64,000 nt of DNA from an uncultured Prochlorococcus sp. (GTDB taxonomy: Bacteria; Cyanobacteriota; Cyanobacteriia; PCC-6307; Cyanobiaceae), in contig CACNMX010000001.1 of the NCBI GenBank assembly GCA_902621675.1, positions 1 through 64,000 of the forward strand, read 5' to 3'. Both the position numbers and the translations under genes were made by a program. Shown piece after piece: positions 7,815 to 15,833 of the stretch (position 1 is the stretch's first letter; every line of letters begins with the position of its first letter). The notes beneath the pieces are model-generated. The model ran no database searches and was not told where the DNA came from. It worked only from the letters and a program-made list of their open reading frames with translations.

Positions 7815-8822
7815 ATGAAATTAGATCCCGATTATCCTTTAAAACTTTTAAAAAGAGAAGTTCATTGTGATATTGAAAAATTTAAAATCCTTATTTCAAG
7901 AAAAAAAAATATAAATATTATATTTGATTTTAAAATTTCTCCTCCAACTTATGGAGATTGCATTGATACTCTTTTTTTAATAAGAATGCTATCTTCTTTA
8001 GGTAAAAAAGTTAGTATTGAATTTGTCAAAGGTGAATATAGAAAAGACTGGGAGTACCTTAATAAAGATAAATTTGCCAAAGAATTAATAAATATTGCAA
8101 ATTCACTTTTACCTAAGGAATGTATTATTAATGTCTTTGATAATAATAAATTTAGAATAAAAAAAGATAAAGATTTGCATAATCTTTTTTTTAACCAATT
8201 ACCTTTTTTTAAAAGAAATCAAATACCAGAAATATATATAAAAGCATTGGATTTAGCCTTTAAACTAAATAAAAATACTGCTAATAATGACTTTTTATTC
8301 ACCAGAAAAACTTTAGATAATATTAAGTATGAATTTATAAATAAAGAAAAATATATTTGTTTACCCCTAAGATATAATCCCTTTACTTCTCAATCAAGAA
8401 ATATTGGTGTTAAGGCATTAGAAATTATTGACTTAATTCGGAATTCAACTAATGCCAAAATTATGATAGTTTCAAATTTGGAGGGATGTAATTTTTATAG
8501 GAAAATGATATCAAAGGCATTCAATTCTAATATTTATTACTGTAAGGATTTCTCAAAATCTTTTATTGGGGATGTTGAAATAATATTAAAAAGTGTATTT
8601 TATCTTCAATACTATGGAGGAGGAATGCTTACTATTGCAAGAAACTCAGATATACCTTATTTAATATGTAATAGATATGCTAACCATGAATATCTTCTTA
8701 AAAAACAAAAAAAATTCCCTTGGTCTAATAATCTTCAAAAATATATTTTAAGTGATGAATACGACGTATTCATGAAAGCGCTGAAAAGTAATATTTCATT
8801 AATAAAGAAATTGACAGATTAA
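7815..8822 (+). CDS. Uncharacterised glycan-cluster protein, possibly GT-B-like
   Basis: I do not recognise this 335-residue protein. It is soluble and basic, with no signal peptide or membrane segment. An N-terminal segment FDFKISPPTYGDCIDTLFLIRML is followed by a strand-rich block. The second half has KYICLPLRYNPFTSQSRN, IMIVSNLEGCNFYRK and YYGGGMLTIARNSDIPYL, a pattern resembling the second Rossmann lobe of GT-B glycosyltransferases, in which a Gly-rich turn precedes the donor site. That comparison is inference from shape only. Its stop codon overlaps that of the convergent flavoprotein gene by three bases, which rules out any intergenic terminator between them. Confidence 0.6.
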   Translation: MKLDPDYPLKLLKREVHCDIEKFKILISRKKNINIIFDFKISPPTYGDCIDTLFLIRMLSSLGKKVSIEFVKGEYRKDWEYLNKDKFAKELINIANSLLPKECIINVFDNNKFRIKKDKDLHNLFFNQLPFFKRNQIPEIYIKALDLAFKLNKNTANNDFLFTRKTLDNIKYEFINKEKYICLPLRYNPFTSQSRNIGVKALEIIDLIRNSTNAKIMIVSNLEGCNFYRKMISKAFNSNIYYCKDFSKSFIGDVEIILKSVFYLQYYGGGMLTIARNSDIPYLICNRYANHEYLLKKQKKFPWSNNLQKYILSDEYDVFMKALKSNISLIKKLTD

Positions 8823-9928
8823 ATGATTTTGGAAATATCCATTGATTGTCTAATGCTATCGTCAATATCAACCTCATATCTATAACTTCCAGCTCTACCA
8901 ATACTAAAAACATTTTCTGGTTGTAAATTGTGGTATTTATCAGCAACAGCCTGCCATTTTTTCATCGGCATTGGATAATGTTTACCATTCATTGATGGTA
9001 TTTCCATACCAATTAATGAATGCGGAGATTTATGACGAGTAAATTTTTTATATTCAACTAATCTTGTAAATGGTTCATCCCCAGCAAAATAAATAAAATA
9101 TACATTATCAGGAAAAACATTCTCAGAAGGTAAGACAAATTTGATTAGATCTCTGCCAACAAAGGGTAATTCTCCATAAACATTTTCGAAAATATCACTT
9201 GGTGAAATAGTATTAATAATAATGTCGTATTTAAACCATTCTCCATTAAAAAAAACTCTTTTTTGCGGGATATCAAAAACCTCAATTTTAGTTGATAAAA
9301 GAACTTTGCAATTCTGAGTTGAAAATTCAAAATAAGGATCATATCCATTTTCATTTATTGGGTACCCAGATATTGATTGATCCCAAGCTGCCCTAGGTCC
9401 TTTTTTAAGTGCGATTCCTTTTGGCGACCACTTAAATGTATCAAAAAGTTTATTATCATCTATCTGCCACATTTTTTTGTTGTAATCTTTTACAAATTTT
9501 TTGTACAAAGTTTCTCCGATTGAACTAATCCAGTATTCTTCGAAATCACATGCTTTTTCAGGAGATTTAAGACAGGAAAGCTCAGTATTTATTTTTTCTT
9601 CATCAGGCATTTTAGGAATATCGTCTGCATTTATTGGAAAGTTATAGAAATTACTATCTTGAGATATATAAGTTATGAATTCATGTTCTTTACATCTTCT
9701 AATTGGCACAATCTCATCAAGATATTTATAAACCTCTTCATCTTGCGTTAAAAAATGCCTAGGCCCAAAGGTGTAAGGGTGTCCTCCGTACCATCTAGTT
9801 TTGTTTCCAGCCCCCAGAAAACTACTTTTTTCAATAAGCGTGACGTCATATAAAGGTTTCGCTAAAGATATTTGATGAGCAGCAGCACATCCAGCAAAAC
9901 CTCCTCCAATTATTAGAACTTTAATCAA
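8819..9928 (-). CDS. UDP-galactopyranose mutase-like FAD protein
   Basis: The 369-residue protein opens with the FAD-binding GxGxxG fold VLIIGGGFAGCAAAHQI and the second contact TLIEKSSFLGAG. It then shows GGHPYTFGPRHF near residue 48, like the HTYGPHIFHT region of UDP-galactopyranose mutases, and MWQIDD and SIGRAGSYRYEVDID further on. True mutases ring-contract UDP-galactose to the furanose, but this sequence differs enough that a related sugar or pseudaminic-type substrate is possible. Translation appears to start at TTG (9926-9928), because no ATG precedes the first strand. It is divergent from the epimerase at 10006. Confidence 0.78.
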   Translation of the reverse strand: MIKVLIIGGGFAGCAAAHQISLAKPLYDVTLIEKSSFLGAGNKTRWYGGHPYTFGPRHFLTQDEEVYKYLDEIVPIRRCKEHEFITYISQDSNFYNFPINADDIPKMPDEEKINTELSCLKSPEKACDFEEYWISSIGETLYKKFVKDYNKKMWQIDDNKLFDTFKWSPKGIALKKGPRAAWDQSISGYPINENGYDPYFEFSTQNCKVLLSTKIEVFDIPQKRVFFNGEWFKYDIIINTISPSDIFENVYGELPFVGRDLIKFVLPSENVFPDNVYFIYFAGDEPFTRLVEYKKFTRHKSPHSLIGMEIPSMNGKHYPMPMKKWQAVADKYHNLQPENVFSIGRAGSYRYEVDIDDSIRQSMDISKII

Positions 9929-10005
9929 TTTAAAATTATAAGTATCGATATATTATTGCATAAAATATATTATCAAGAATATGGGACTATTTTTTATTTA
10001 AATTC

Positions 10006-10959
10006 GTGTATTATGAAAACTGTTTAAAGTTAAAAAACTTTTGGGAAAAAAGTTTGGAAAATCATAATTCTAATTATATCTTTGTTATAGATGGAGCTTC
10101 AGGATTTTTGGCATATGAACTGTCTAATTTCTTATTAGACCTTAACTATAAAGTCATTTTAATAGGACGTTCTGACGTATCAAAATTTAAAAGAAAAAAT
10201 ATTCTTAAGAGATCAAATGTAGAGTATTTCAAGAATTATCAAAAGATACCAAATTTGGATAAAAATAAATCAATTTTTATTCATACCGCAGCTTCAACCC
10301 CAAATAATAATTTAAAAGGTGATCAAAATATTTTCTTGAAAAATTCAATAATAAGAAATGATATTGCTAAACATATGTTAAACAATCAATATCAACTTAT
10401 TATAAATATTTCATCAACCTCAGTTTATGAAAATGTAAAAGAAGGTATAGTCTATGAAAATCACAAAACTGTTCCTTCAAGTTTATATGGTTTATCAAAG
10501 TTACTTTCAGAAAATCAATTCTCATTAATTTCAAGATTCTCCTCATTTACTAATTTACTTCATTTAAGATTACCGGCAATTCTATCTAGAGAATCTAAAG
10601 GAATATTTATTTTAAGATTATTAGATAGTATAAAAAATAATGAATTAATTAAAATAAATTCTAGGCATGCACGTTTTAATAATTTAACAACATCTCGAGA
10701 TATAGGCAAAACCATTCTTAATTTTGTAGAAAATCACGAAAGTCTTCCAAAAGAATTATTTTTAAATATGTTTTCAAAAGACACAGTAAATTTATATGAT
10801 ATTATTTCATTTTTATCTAAAGAATTAGATAAAAAAATCCCAAAAATAGTATACGATAGCCATATAGCTTCTTTTTTAATAGGTAATAAGCAAAATTATG
10901 GGTTGACAAATAATAGTTTATTATTGGATATGATTAAAAATAATTTAGTAGGTAATTAA
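10006..10959 (+). CDS. NAD-dependent epimerase/dehydratase (extended SDR)
   Basis: This 317-residue protein uses a GTG start. Nucleotide-binding residues appear at IDGASGFLAYELSNFL near residue 28 (a loose GxxGxxG), followed by FIHTAAS near 92, ISSTSVY near 137 and YGLSKLLSE (YxxxK) near 164. The C-terminal half follows the usual extended-SDR plan with a RLPAIL strand. It is likely to modify a nucleotide sugar. It runs directly into the oxygenase gene (TAA then TTG, no spacer), so the three genes 10006-12149 form one plus-strand operon. Confidence 0.82.
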   Translation: MYYENCLKLKNFWEKSLENHNSNYIFVIDGASGFLAYELSNFLLDLNYKVILIGRSDVSKFKRKNILKRSNVEYFKNYQKIPNLDKNKSIFIHTAASTPNNNLKGDQNIFLKNSIIRNDIAKHMLNNQYQLIINISSTSVYENVKEGIVYENHKTVPSSLYGLSKLLSENQFSLISRFSSFTNLLHLRLPAILSRESKGIFILRLLDSIKNNELIKINSRHARFNNLTTSRDIGKTILNFVENHESLPKELFLNMFSKDTVNLYDIISFLSKELDKKIPKIVYDSHIASFLIGNKQNYGLTNNSLLLDMIKNNLVGN

Positions 10960-11724
10960 TTGGAAGAATTAATAGAAGAATTTAAAAAAAATGGTTTTTG
11001 CATTTTTAATAATGAAGATCTTGATTCTCATAAAATCCTAGCTAATTCACTGTCTACTTCTCTTGAGATTAAGGATAATACCTTTTCTGATTTACATCAT
11101 AAAATTGATAAATCAAAATTAAATGAATTTCGTCTAAAGTCATTTTCTGCATTAAACAGGTTACCCAATAAAAATAAAATATATTTTAATCAAGCAAGAA
11201 ACTTTCTGATGATGCTACTGGGACCAGATATATCTATTCAAAATAAACTAAATTTATCAATTCAAATTCCTTTAGACGATTCTTCCCTATTACCTCTTCA
11301 CACAGATACTATTGTTGGCGAATCAGCTTTTGAAGTTGTTGTTTGGATACCATTCACAAATGCATTTGAAAGTAATTCTATTTATCTCATACCTATCGAT
11401 AAAAGTAAAAAAATGATGTCAGAAATTCAGGATTACTCAAATTTAGGAATGCAAAAAATGGAGGATGATTACGAAATTTATAAGAAGTTTATTGAAATAA
11501 ATTCAAATCAAGTTTTAGTTTTTTCGCCAACTCTTTTTCATGGGAATGTCTTAAATCGAACTTCTGCAACAAGAATAAGCATTAATTGCAGATTTAAGAA
11601 TATTTTTGCTCCTGAAAGCCCAAATCCAGAAAGAAGGCTTGGAACTTTTTATGAGGTTTTTAATACATCTCCATTAACAGATATTGCTTTATCTTATGAA
11701 GATCCATATATTTCATCTCTATGA
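10960..11724 (+). CDS. Sporadic carbohydrate cluster 2OG-Fe(II) oxygenase (PhyH-like)
   Basis: The 254-residue protein has the jelly-roll features of phytanoyl-CoA dioxygenase-like enzymes. LPLHTDT near residue 103 supplies the first H-x-D of the iron facial triad. VLVFSPTLFHGNVLNRT near 185 supplies the distal histidine, with the arginine of TSATRISINCRF near 205 for 2-oxoglutarate. It begins at TTG immediately after the preceding stop and overlaps the next ATG by ATGA. From memory, such oxygenases recur in surface-carbohydrate clusters beside the small protein that follows; the exact family name should be treated as probable. It may hydroxylate or oxidise a sugar intermediate. Confidence 0.8.
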   Translation: MEELIEEFKKNGFCIFNNEDLDSHKILANSLSTSLEIKDNTFSDLHHKIDKSKLNEFRLKSFSALNRLPNKNKIYFNQARNFLMMLLGPDISIQNKLNLSIQIPLDDSSLLPLHTDTIVGESAFEVVVWIPFTNAFESNSIYLIPIDKSKKMMSEIQDYSNLGMQKMEDDYEIYKKFIEINSNQVLVFSPTLFHGNVLNRTSATRISINCRFKNIFAPESPNPERRLGTFYEVFNTSPLTDIALSYEDPYISSL

Positions 11725-12149
11725 AACTATATTCCTATGTAACGACAAGAAAAATGGGTGATATTTTCTTACCTGTTCCTGCCCAAAATTCTGTTTTAAG
11801 AGAAGCAGCTAATAGGCTTGAAGTTAAATATATTTTGCCAAGGGTTGAACATTTTTATAAAGATTCATTTATCGAATTAAATACTCTTTTAAGAAAGGCT
11901 GATGAGAAATCAATTATAGGCATGTATTCATTTTTAATGTTACCCCTAGATATAAAAAAATTAAGAATGATCAATGATCTTCTATATAAAAAAAACTTAA
12001 GAATTTATTTTGCCCTTGAAAATAGGTTTTTTGAAGATATGAATGATATTAAAAACTTGTATAAAAGTCATTTATTAAGAAAAATTCAGTTAAAAAATTC
12101 CCCTTTATATAGTGAAATTAGAGATAATAAATATCGAGAAAAAATTTAA
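11721..12149 (+). CDS. Small sporadic carbohydrate cluster protein (LIC12192-like)
   Basis: The 142-residue protein has no recognisable catalytic motif. The N-terminal TTRKMGDIFLPVPAQNSVLREAA and the tail region around LPLDIKKLRMINDLL recall the short family found beside 2OG-Fe(II) oxygenases in Leptospira and other surface-glycan clusters. The family match rests on memory of its pattern and on the neighbouring oxygenase. Its start overlaps the oxygenase stop (ATGA), so it is the last gene of a three-gene operon and converges on apt with only 12 bases between. No biochemical role is known to me. Confidence 0.68.
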   Translation: MKLYSYVTTRKMGDIFLPVPAQNSVLREAANRLEVKYILPRVEHFYKDSFIELNTLLRKADEKSIIGMYSFLMLPLDIKKLRMINDLLYKKNLRIYFALENRFFEDMNDIKNLYKSHLLRKIQLKNSPLYSEIRDNKYREKI

Positions 12150-12161
12150 GTTTTTTTAAAA

Positions 12162-12683
12162 TTATAAAATCACCTGGGAAATAACTGGAAAGTCGAGATT
12201 CTTTTTTGCATTAAGTTCTCCAAGCTCAATAACTACAGATAATCCAAGAACTTCTTTTTTTGCTTCTTTTATGATTTTTGAAACGCATTTAGCTGTTCCT
12301 CCGGTTGCTAGTAAGTCATCAATAATTATAAATTTTTGAAAATTTTTAATTGAATCTTTTTGGATCGAGAGTGAATTATTTCCATACTCTAAGCTATAAG
12401 ATTTAGTAAAGAGTTCTCCAGGTAATTTACCTGGTTTTCTTGCAACTATCATTGGTTTAGAAAGTTGTAATGAAATTGCTGTTGCGAATATGAAACCTCT
12501 TGCATCAATAGCAATTATCGCATCTGCATTCTTAAGCATTTCTGAACAACACATATCCAAAACTAATTTTTTGAATATTTCTGGTTCTCTTAAAACAGGT
12601 AAAATATCTTTAAACAAGATACCTTTTTTCGGGAAGTCAATATGATCCTCAATAAATTTTTTTAAGTAGTGTTCTGGTTCCAT
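12162..12683 (-). CDS. apt: Adenine phosphoribosyltransferase
   Basis: The 173-residue protein matches Apt in full length. FPKKGILFKDILP lies near residue 17, IDARGFIFATAISL near 58, ARKPGKLPG near 80, and the PRPP-binding motif FIIIDDLLATGGTA near 118. Apt salvages adenine and PRPP to AMP in the cytosol. It is divergent from a nucleosidase gene whose product would release adenine, with 35 bases between starts. The pair therefore forms a compact adenine-recycling unit inside the glycan island. Whether it belongs to the island or is a core pair enclosed by it cannot be decided from sequence alone. Confidence 0.95.
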   Translation of the reverse strand: MEPEHYLKKFIEDHIDFPKKGILFKDILPVLREPEIFKKLVLDMCCSEMLKNADAIIAIDARGFIFATAISLQLSKPMIVARKPGKLPGELFTKSYSLEYGNNSLSIQKDSIKNFQKFIIIDDLLATGGTAKCVSKIIKEAKKEVLGLSVVIELGELNAKKNLDFPVISQVIL

Positions 12684-12718
12684 TTTCTTTATAATTAAAT
12701 TAATAACAATTTAATGCA

Positions 12719-13510
12719 TTGATTGATTCTGGTAATAATTTACTTCATATTGCGATTTTATGTGCAATGCCTGAAGAAATAGGTACTGCATTAAGTAATC
12801 TTAAAAATATTTCAGAAAAAAGAAAGGGAGATCTAAAAATCTTTTCAGGGGAATGGATTAGTCCTGTAGATAACACTGTTATTTTTGTTTCAATAGCTTG
12901 GAGTGGTTGGGGAAAAGTAAGTGCATCAAGAGCTGCTACAAGGATATTAGACTCTACTATTAAAGGTAAGGCAGTTGATTTTTTAATTTTCACTGGAGTA
13001 GCTGGTTCAGCAAAATTTTCTTTAAATCAATGGGATATAGTCCTTCCAAATGAATTAGTTCAACATGATATGGATGCTAGCCCAATATATAAGAAATACG
13101 TAATTCCGGCTCTAAATAAATCTAGAATAAAGGTATCAGCTAAATTACTTGATTGGGCAAATAAATCAATATCAATGGATTTAAAAAAAAATAATTTAAA
13201 AAAATTTGGAAAGATTGAGGTTGGTTTAATAGCGACTGGAGATAAATTCATATCAGATAAAAATTTACTTGAAAATTTTTTAAAAGAATTACCTGGTTTA
13301 TGTGCCGTAGAAATGGAGGGTGCGGCGGTGGCTCAAGTTGCAACTCAAGAAAATATTCCATGGTTAATTTTGAGAGTAATATCTGATAACGCAGATGGTA
13401 ATGCAAAACAAAACTTTAATGATTTTTTAAATGAATATAAGAACTTTTCTTGGAATTTAATTGAAACTCTTTTATTGAATAGTAAAGAAATTTCTATACA
13501 AATTCTATAA
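12719..13510 (+). CDS. MTA/SAH nucleosidase-family protein (nucleoside phosphorylase fold)
   Basis: The 263-residue protein has IAILCAMPEEIGTAL at the N-terminus, like MtnN/Pfs. FTGVAGSAKFSLNQWDIVLP lies near residue 82 for nucleoside and phosphate-side contacts. VEMEGAAVAQVATQENIPWLILRVISDNADG near 195 contains the purine/ribose Glu-Met-Glu and the catalytic Asp. These enzymes cleave 5'-methylthioadenosine or S-adenosylhomocysteine and release adenine. The start is TTG at 12719, and the next in-frame ATG lies inside the first strand. The nearby methyltransferase and radical SAM gene would make SAH or 5'-deoxyadenosine as by-products, so a link is possible (inference). Confidence 0.88.
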   Translation: MIDSGNNLLHIAILCAMPEEIGTALSNLKNISEKRKGDLKIFSGEWISPVDNTVIFVSIAWSGWGKVSASRAATRILDSTIKGKAVDFLIFTGVAGSAKFSLNQWDIVLPNELVQHDMDASPIYKKYVIPALNKSRIKVSAKLLDWANKSISMDLKKNNLKKFGKIEVGLIATGDKFISDKNLLENFLKELPGLCAVEMEGAAVAQVATQENIPWLILRVISDNADGNAKQNFNDFLNEYKNFSWNLIETLLLNSKEISIQIL

Positions 13511-13531
13511 ACTATAAATAATTATTCTAAT

Positions 13532-14392
13532 TTAACTTAGTTTGACACTTTTAAAAGAACTATTAAATTTAGATAAAATCTCTTTTTTAGAATTTTCATT
13601 TAAGGCATCAATTAACCCGCCCCTTAATAAAAATGAATATTTAATTCCCAATTGAGAATTCAATTTAAGATATGTAAAGATATCTGATTTTAATGAAGAA
13701 ATCCAAATATTTGTTAATTCATTATCTAAAAACTTTTCACTTAAAAATTTATTAAATATTTCTTTACTTACTCTTATTATTCCATGTTCTGTGGAGTAAG
13801 GTTTGCATCTATGCATTGAAGCGAATCCTCCTACAGAATAAATTGAACAAAATTTCTCACAATGAAATTCAGAATTTAATGAAATTAAATCATATAATTT
13901 TCGGTTATTTCCTAAAGACTGAATTTTTTCATGGGCAAACTCATATGATTTAATAAGAGAAAAATCATATGAATTAAAAAACTTCTTATCAACAATACAA
14001 ATACCTATTGAGGTGCCTATATTTATAATTACTAATTTTTTAAATTTTTCATTTGGGATCTTTTTTACTAAATAGGCCTGAATTATCATGTCATTTACAA
14101 TCACAATTTTATTTTTAATTGGAATTTCAATATTGATTTTTTTTTCTAAAGGAGCACAATAAATTTCATCTTTATCAGAGTTTACGTCGCCAGGAATCCC
14201 AACAATTATTTTTTGATAGTTTGAAAAATCTTTATGAACGTTTTTTAAGAATTCATTAATAGCTATATTTTTACTTAATAATCGCTTAATTAAAAAATGA
14301 GTCTTTGAACTTAATGAAAATTCAAACAAATCAATATGAGTGCCTCCTATATCTATTAAAAGATATTTATCATGATCTTCTGCCTTGTTCAT
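13532..14392 (-). CDS. ROK/actin-fold sugar kinase-like protein
   Basis: The 286-residue protein has the ASKHA-fold phosphate-1 motif LLIDIGGTHIDLFE at residue 11 and IVGIPGDVNS near 63. VIVNDMIIQAYLV near 97 carries the general-base aspartate, and the phosphate-2 motif VIINIGTSIGICIV lies near 122. This fits a ROK-type kinase phosphorylating a hexose or amino sugar. The zinc-binding HxxGxxxC region of ROK proteins is not obvious; a Cys/His-containing stretch EFHCEKFCSIYSVGG near 165 may stand in. It is convergent with the nucleosidase and divergent from the radical SAM gene. The substrate is unknown. Confidence 0.7.
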   Translation of the reverse strand: MNKAEDHDKYLLIDIGGTHIDLFEFSLSSKTHFLIKRLLSKNIAINEFLKNVHKDFSNYQKIIVGIPGDVNSDKDEIYCAPLEKKINIEIPIKNKIVIVNDMIIQAYLVKKIPNEKFKKLVIINIGTSIGICIVDKKFFNSYDFSLIKSYEFAHEKIQSLGNNRKLYDLISLNSEFHCEKFCSIYSVGGFASMHRCKPYSTEHGIIRVSKEIFNKFLSEKFLDNELTNIWISSLKSDIFTYLKLNSQLGIKYSFLLRGGLIDALNENSKKEILSKFNSSFKSVKLS

Positions 14393-14478
14393 CTATTTAA
14401 TATTATTTTTATAGAATTTTAAACGGGAAATAGATTTTTCTTAACCAAGGAAATAATATTTCTTGATTTATAAATTCT

Positions 14479-14507
14479 TTGTAATTAATTAAAAATTAAA
14501 CTATAGT
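14479..14507 (+). promoter_or_regulatory. Candidate sigma-70 promoter for the radical SAM gene
   Basis: TTGTAA at 14479-14484 and TATAGT at 14502-14507 are separated by 17 bases. Transcription would start near 14514, giving a leader of about 28 bases before the ATG at 14542. The match is by eye only. Confidence 0.42.
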
Positions 14508-14541
14508 AGCAAATAAAAGAAATTTTACTTTTGAAAACTTA

Positions 14542-15798
14542 ATGCAACTTATTTATGACTACGAACCAGAAAAAGTTTTCAAAGATGTAGATGTATATTT
14601 TTATGGAGCTGGAACAGGATTCAGTAGTTATTCAAAAATTGGCATTGCTGCATTCAAATCTATAAATAAAAAGCCTGTTGCTTTTATAGATGACAATTTT
14701 ATAGGAAATTCAGATAAACTTTTTGATATTAAAGTTCTGAAACCTGAAGATGCAAAAAATCAAATAGAAAAATTAGGTCGAGACTACGTAATTGTTATTA
14801 CAAGTAATTATTTTGATTCTATAGCTGAAAGTATTTCTAAATTTAAATTAGCTAATAAGGCATATGGTTTAACTCCATTAAAGAAAAACATAACTGAAAA
14901 AAGCTGTTCAACTTTAATTTCATATGCTGATGCTTTGCGTAAATTAGAAGGACATCATTCTAAAAGTCAGCAATATGATAGAAAAATTCAAACACTAAAA
15001 TCTGAAAAAATTAATATTGCTTTTTTAGATATTCAATTAACTGAAAGATGCACAATGAAATGTAAAGATTGTTCAAATTTAATGCAATATTATGAAAAAC
15101 CTATTAACGCAGATCATGATGAACTCGTAACTTCTTTAAATAATTTACTAGAAGTTATTGATGATCTAAGTGAGGCTAGGTTACTTGGAGGCGAACCATT
15201 TCTATACAAACAAATAGATGAAATTCTAGAAATTCTTGTAAAATCTGAAAAAGTACATAATATATATATTTATACTAATGGAACAATAAAAGTTAAAAGA
15301 AATATAATAGAGGCTTTAAAAAATAAAAAAATAACTGTTGAAATTACCGATTATGGAGAAAAACTTTCTAGAAATAAAGAAAATTTGATTAATTCTTTTG
15401 AAGAAGCTTCTATAAATTTTGTTTCTCACAAACCTCAAAATTGGACTGATTCTGCAAGGATAGTCCAAAATAATTTAGATGAAAAAAACTTAACTCAAAT
15501 GTTTAAAGCATGTTGTGTAAATGATGTTTTCACATTACTTCATGGCAATCTTTATCATTGTCCTTTTTCCGCAAATGTTGTGAATTTAAAGGCTCTTTTT
15601 CCCAGTGATAAAGAATTTGTTAATTTAAAAAACTTATCATTTGAGGATTTAAAGATTAATCTAAAGAGATTTATTTTTGGCAGGCCATATTTGGAGTCAT
15701 GTAAACTTTGTTTGGGGAGGGATTTCACACAACCATTGGTAGAGCCTGCATTACAAATCAAGAAGAATATTCCTTTGCCTGATTTTATTAGAAAATAG
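14542..15798 (+). CDS. Radical SAM protein with N-terminal Rossmann-like domain
   Basis: The 418-residue protein has two parts. Residues about 15-110 form a Rossmann-like nucleotide-binding domain (VYFYGAGTGFSSYSKIG, then VAFIDD). Residues about 165 on form a radical SAM barrel with the cluster motif CTMKCKDC (CX3CX2C) and ARLLGGEPFLY, the usual GGEP strand. Cysteines near the C-terminus (ACCVND, YHCPF, SCKLCLG) could bind an auxiliary Fe-S cluster, SPASM style. The enzyme probably performs a radical reaction such as dehydration, epimerisation or C-C chemistry on a sugar or small molecule. The glycosyltransferase that follows 35 bases later is likely co-transcribed. Confidence 0.88.
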   Translation: MQLIYDYEPEKVFKDVDVYFYGAGTGFSSYSKIGIAAFKSINKKPVAFIDDNFIGNSDKLFDIKVLKPEDAKNQIEKLGRDYVIVITSNYFDSIAESISKFKLANKAYGLTPLKKNITEKSCSTLISYADALRKLEGHHSKSQQYDRKIQTLKSEKINIAFLDIQLTERCTMKCKDCSNLMQYYEKPINADHDELVTSLNNLLEVIDDLSEARLLGGEPFLYKQIDEILEILVKSEKVHNIYIYTNGTIKVKRNIIEALKNKKITVEITDYGEKLSRNKENLINSFEEASINFVSHKPQNWTDSARIVQNNLDEKNLTQMFKACCVNDVFTLLHGNLYHCPFSANVVNLKALFPSDKEFVNLKNLSFEDLKINLKRFIFGRPYLESCKLCLGRDFTQPLVEPALQIKKNIPLPDFIRK

Positions 15799-15833
15799 GT
15801 AAAGATAACCAAAAAAATAAATAATTATTTTTT

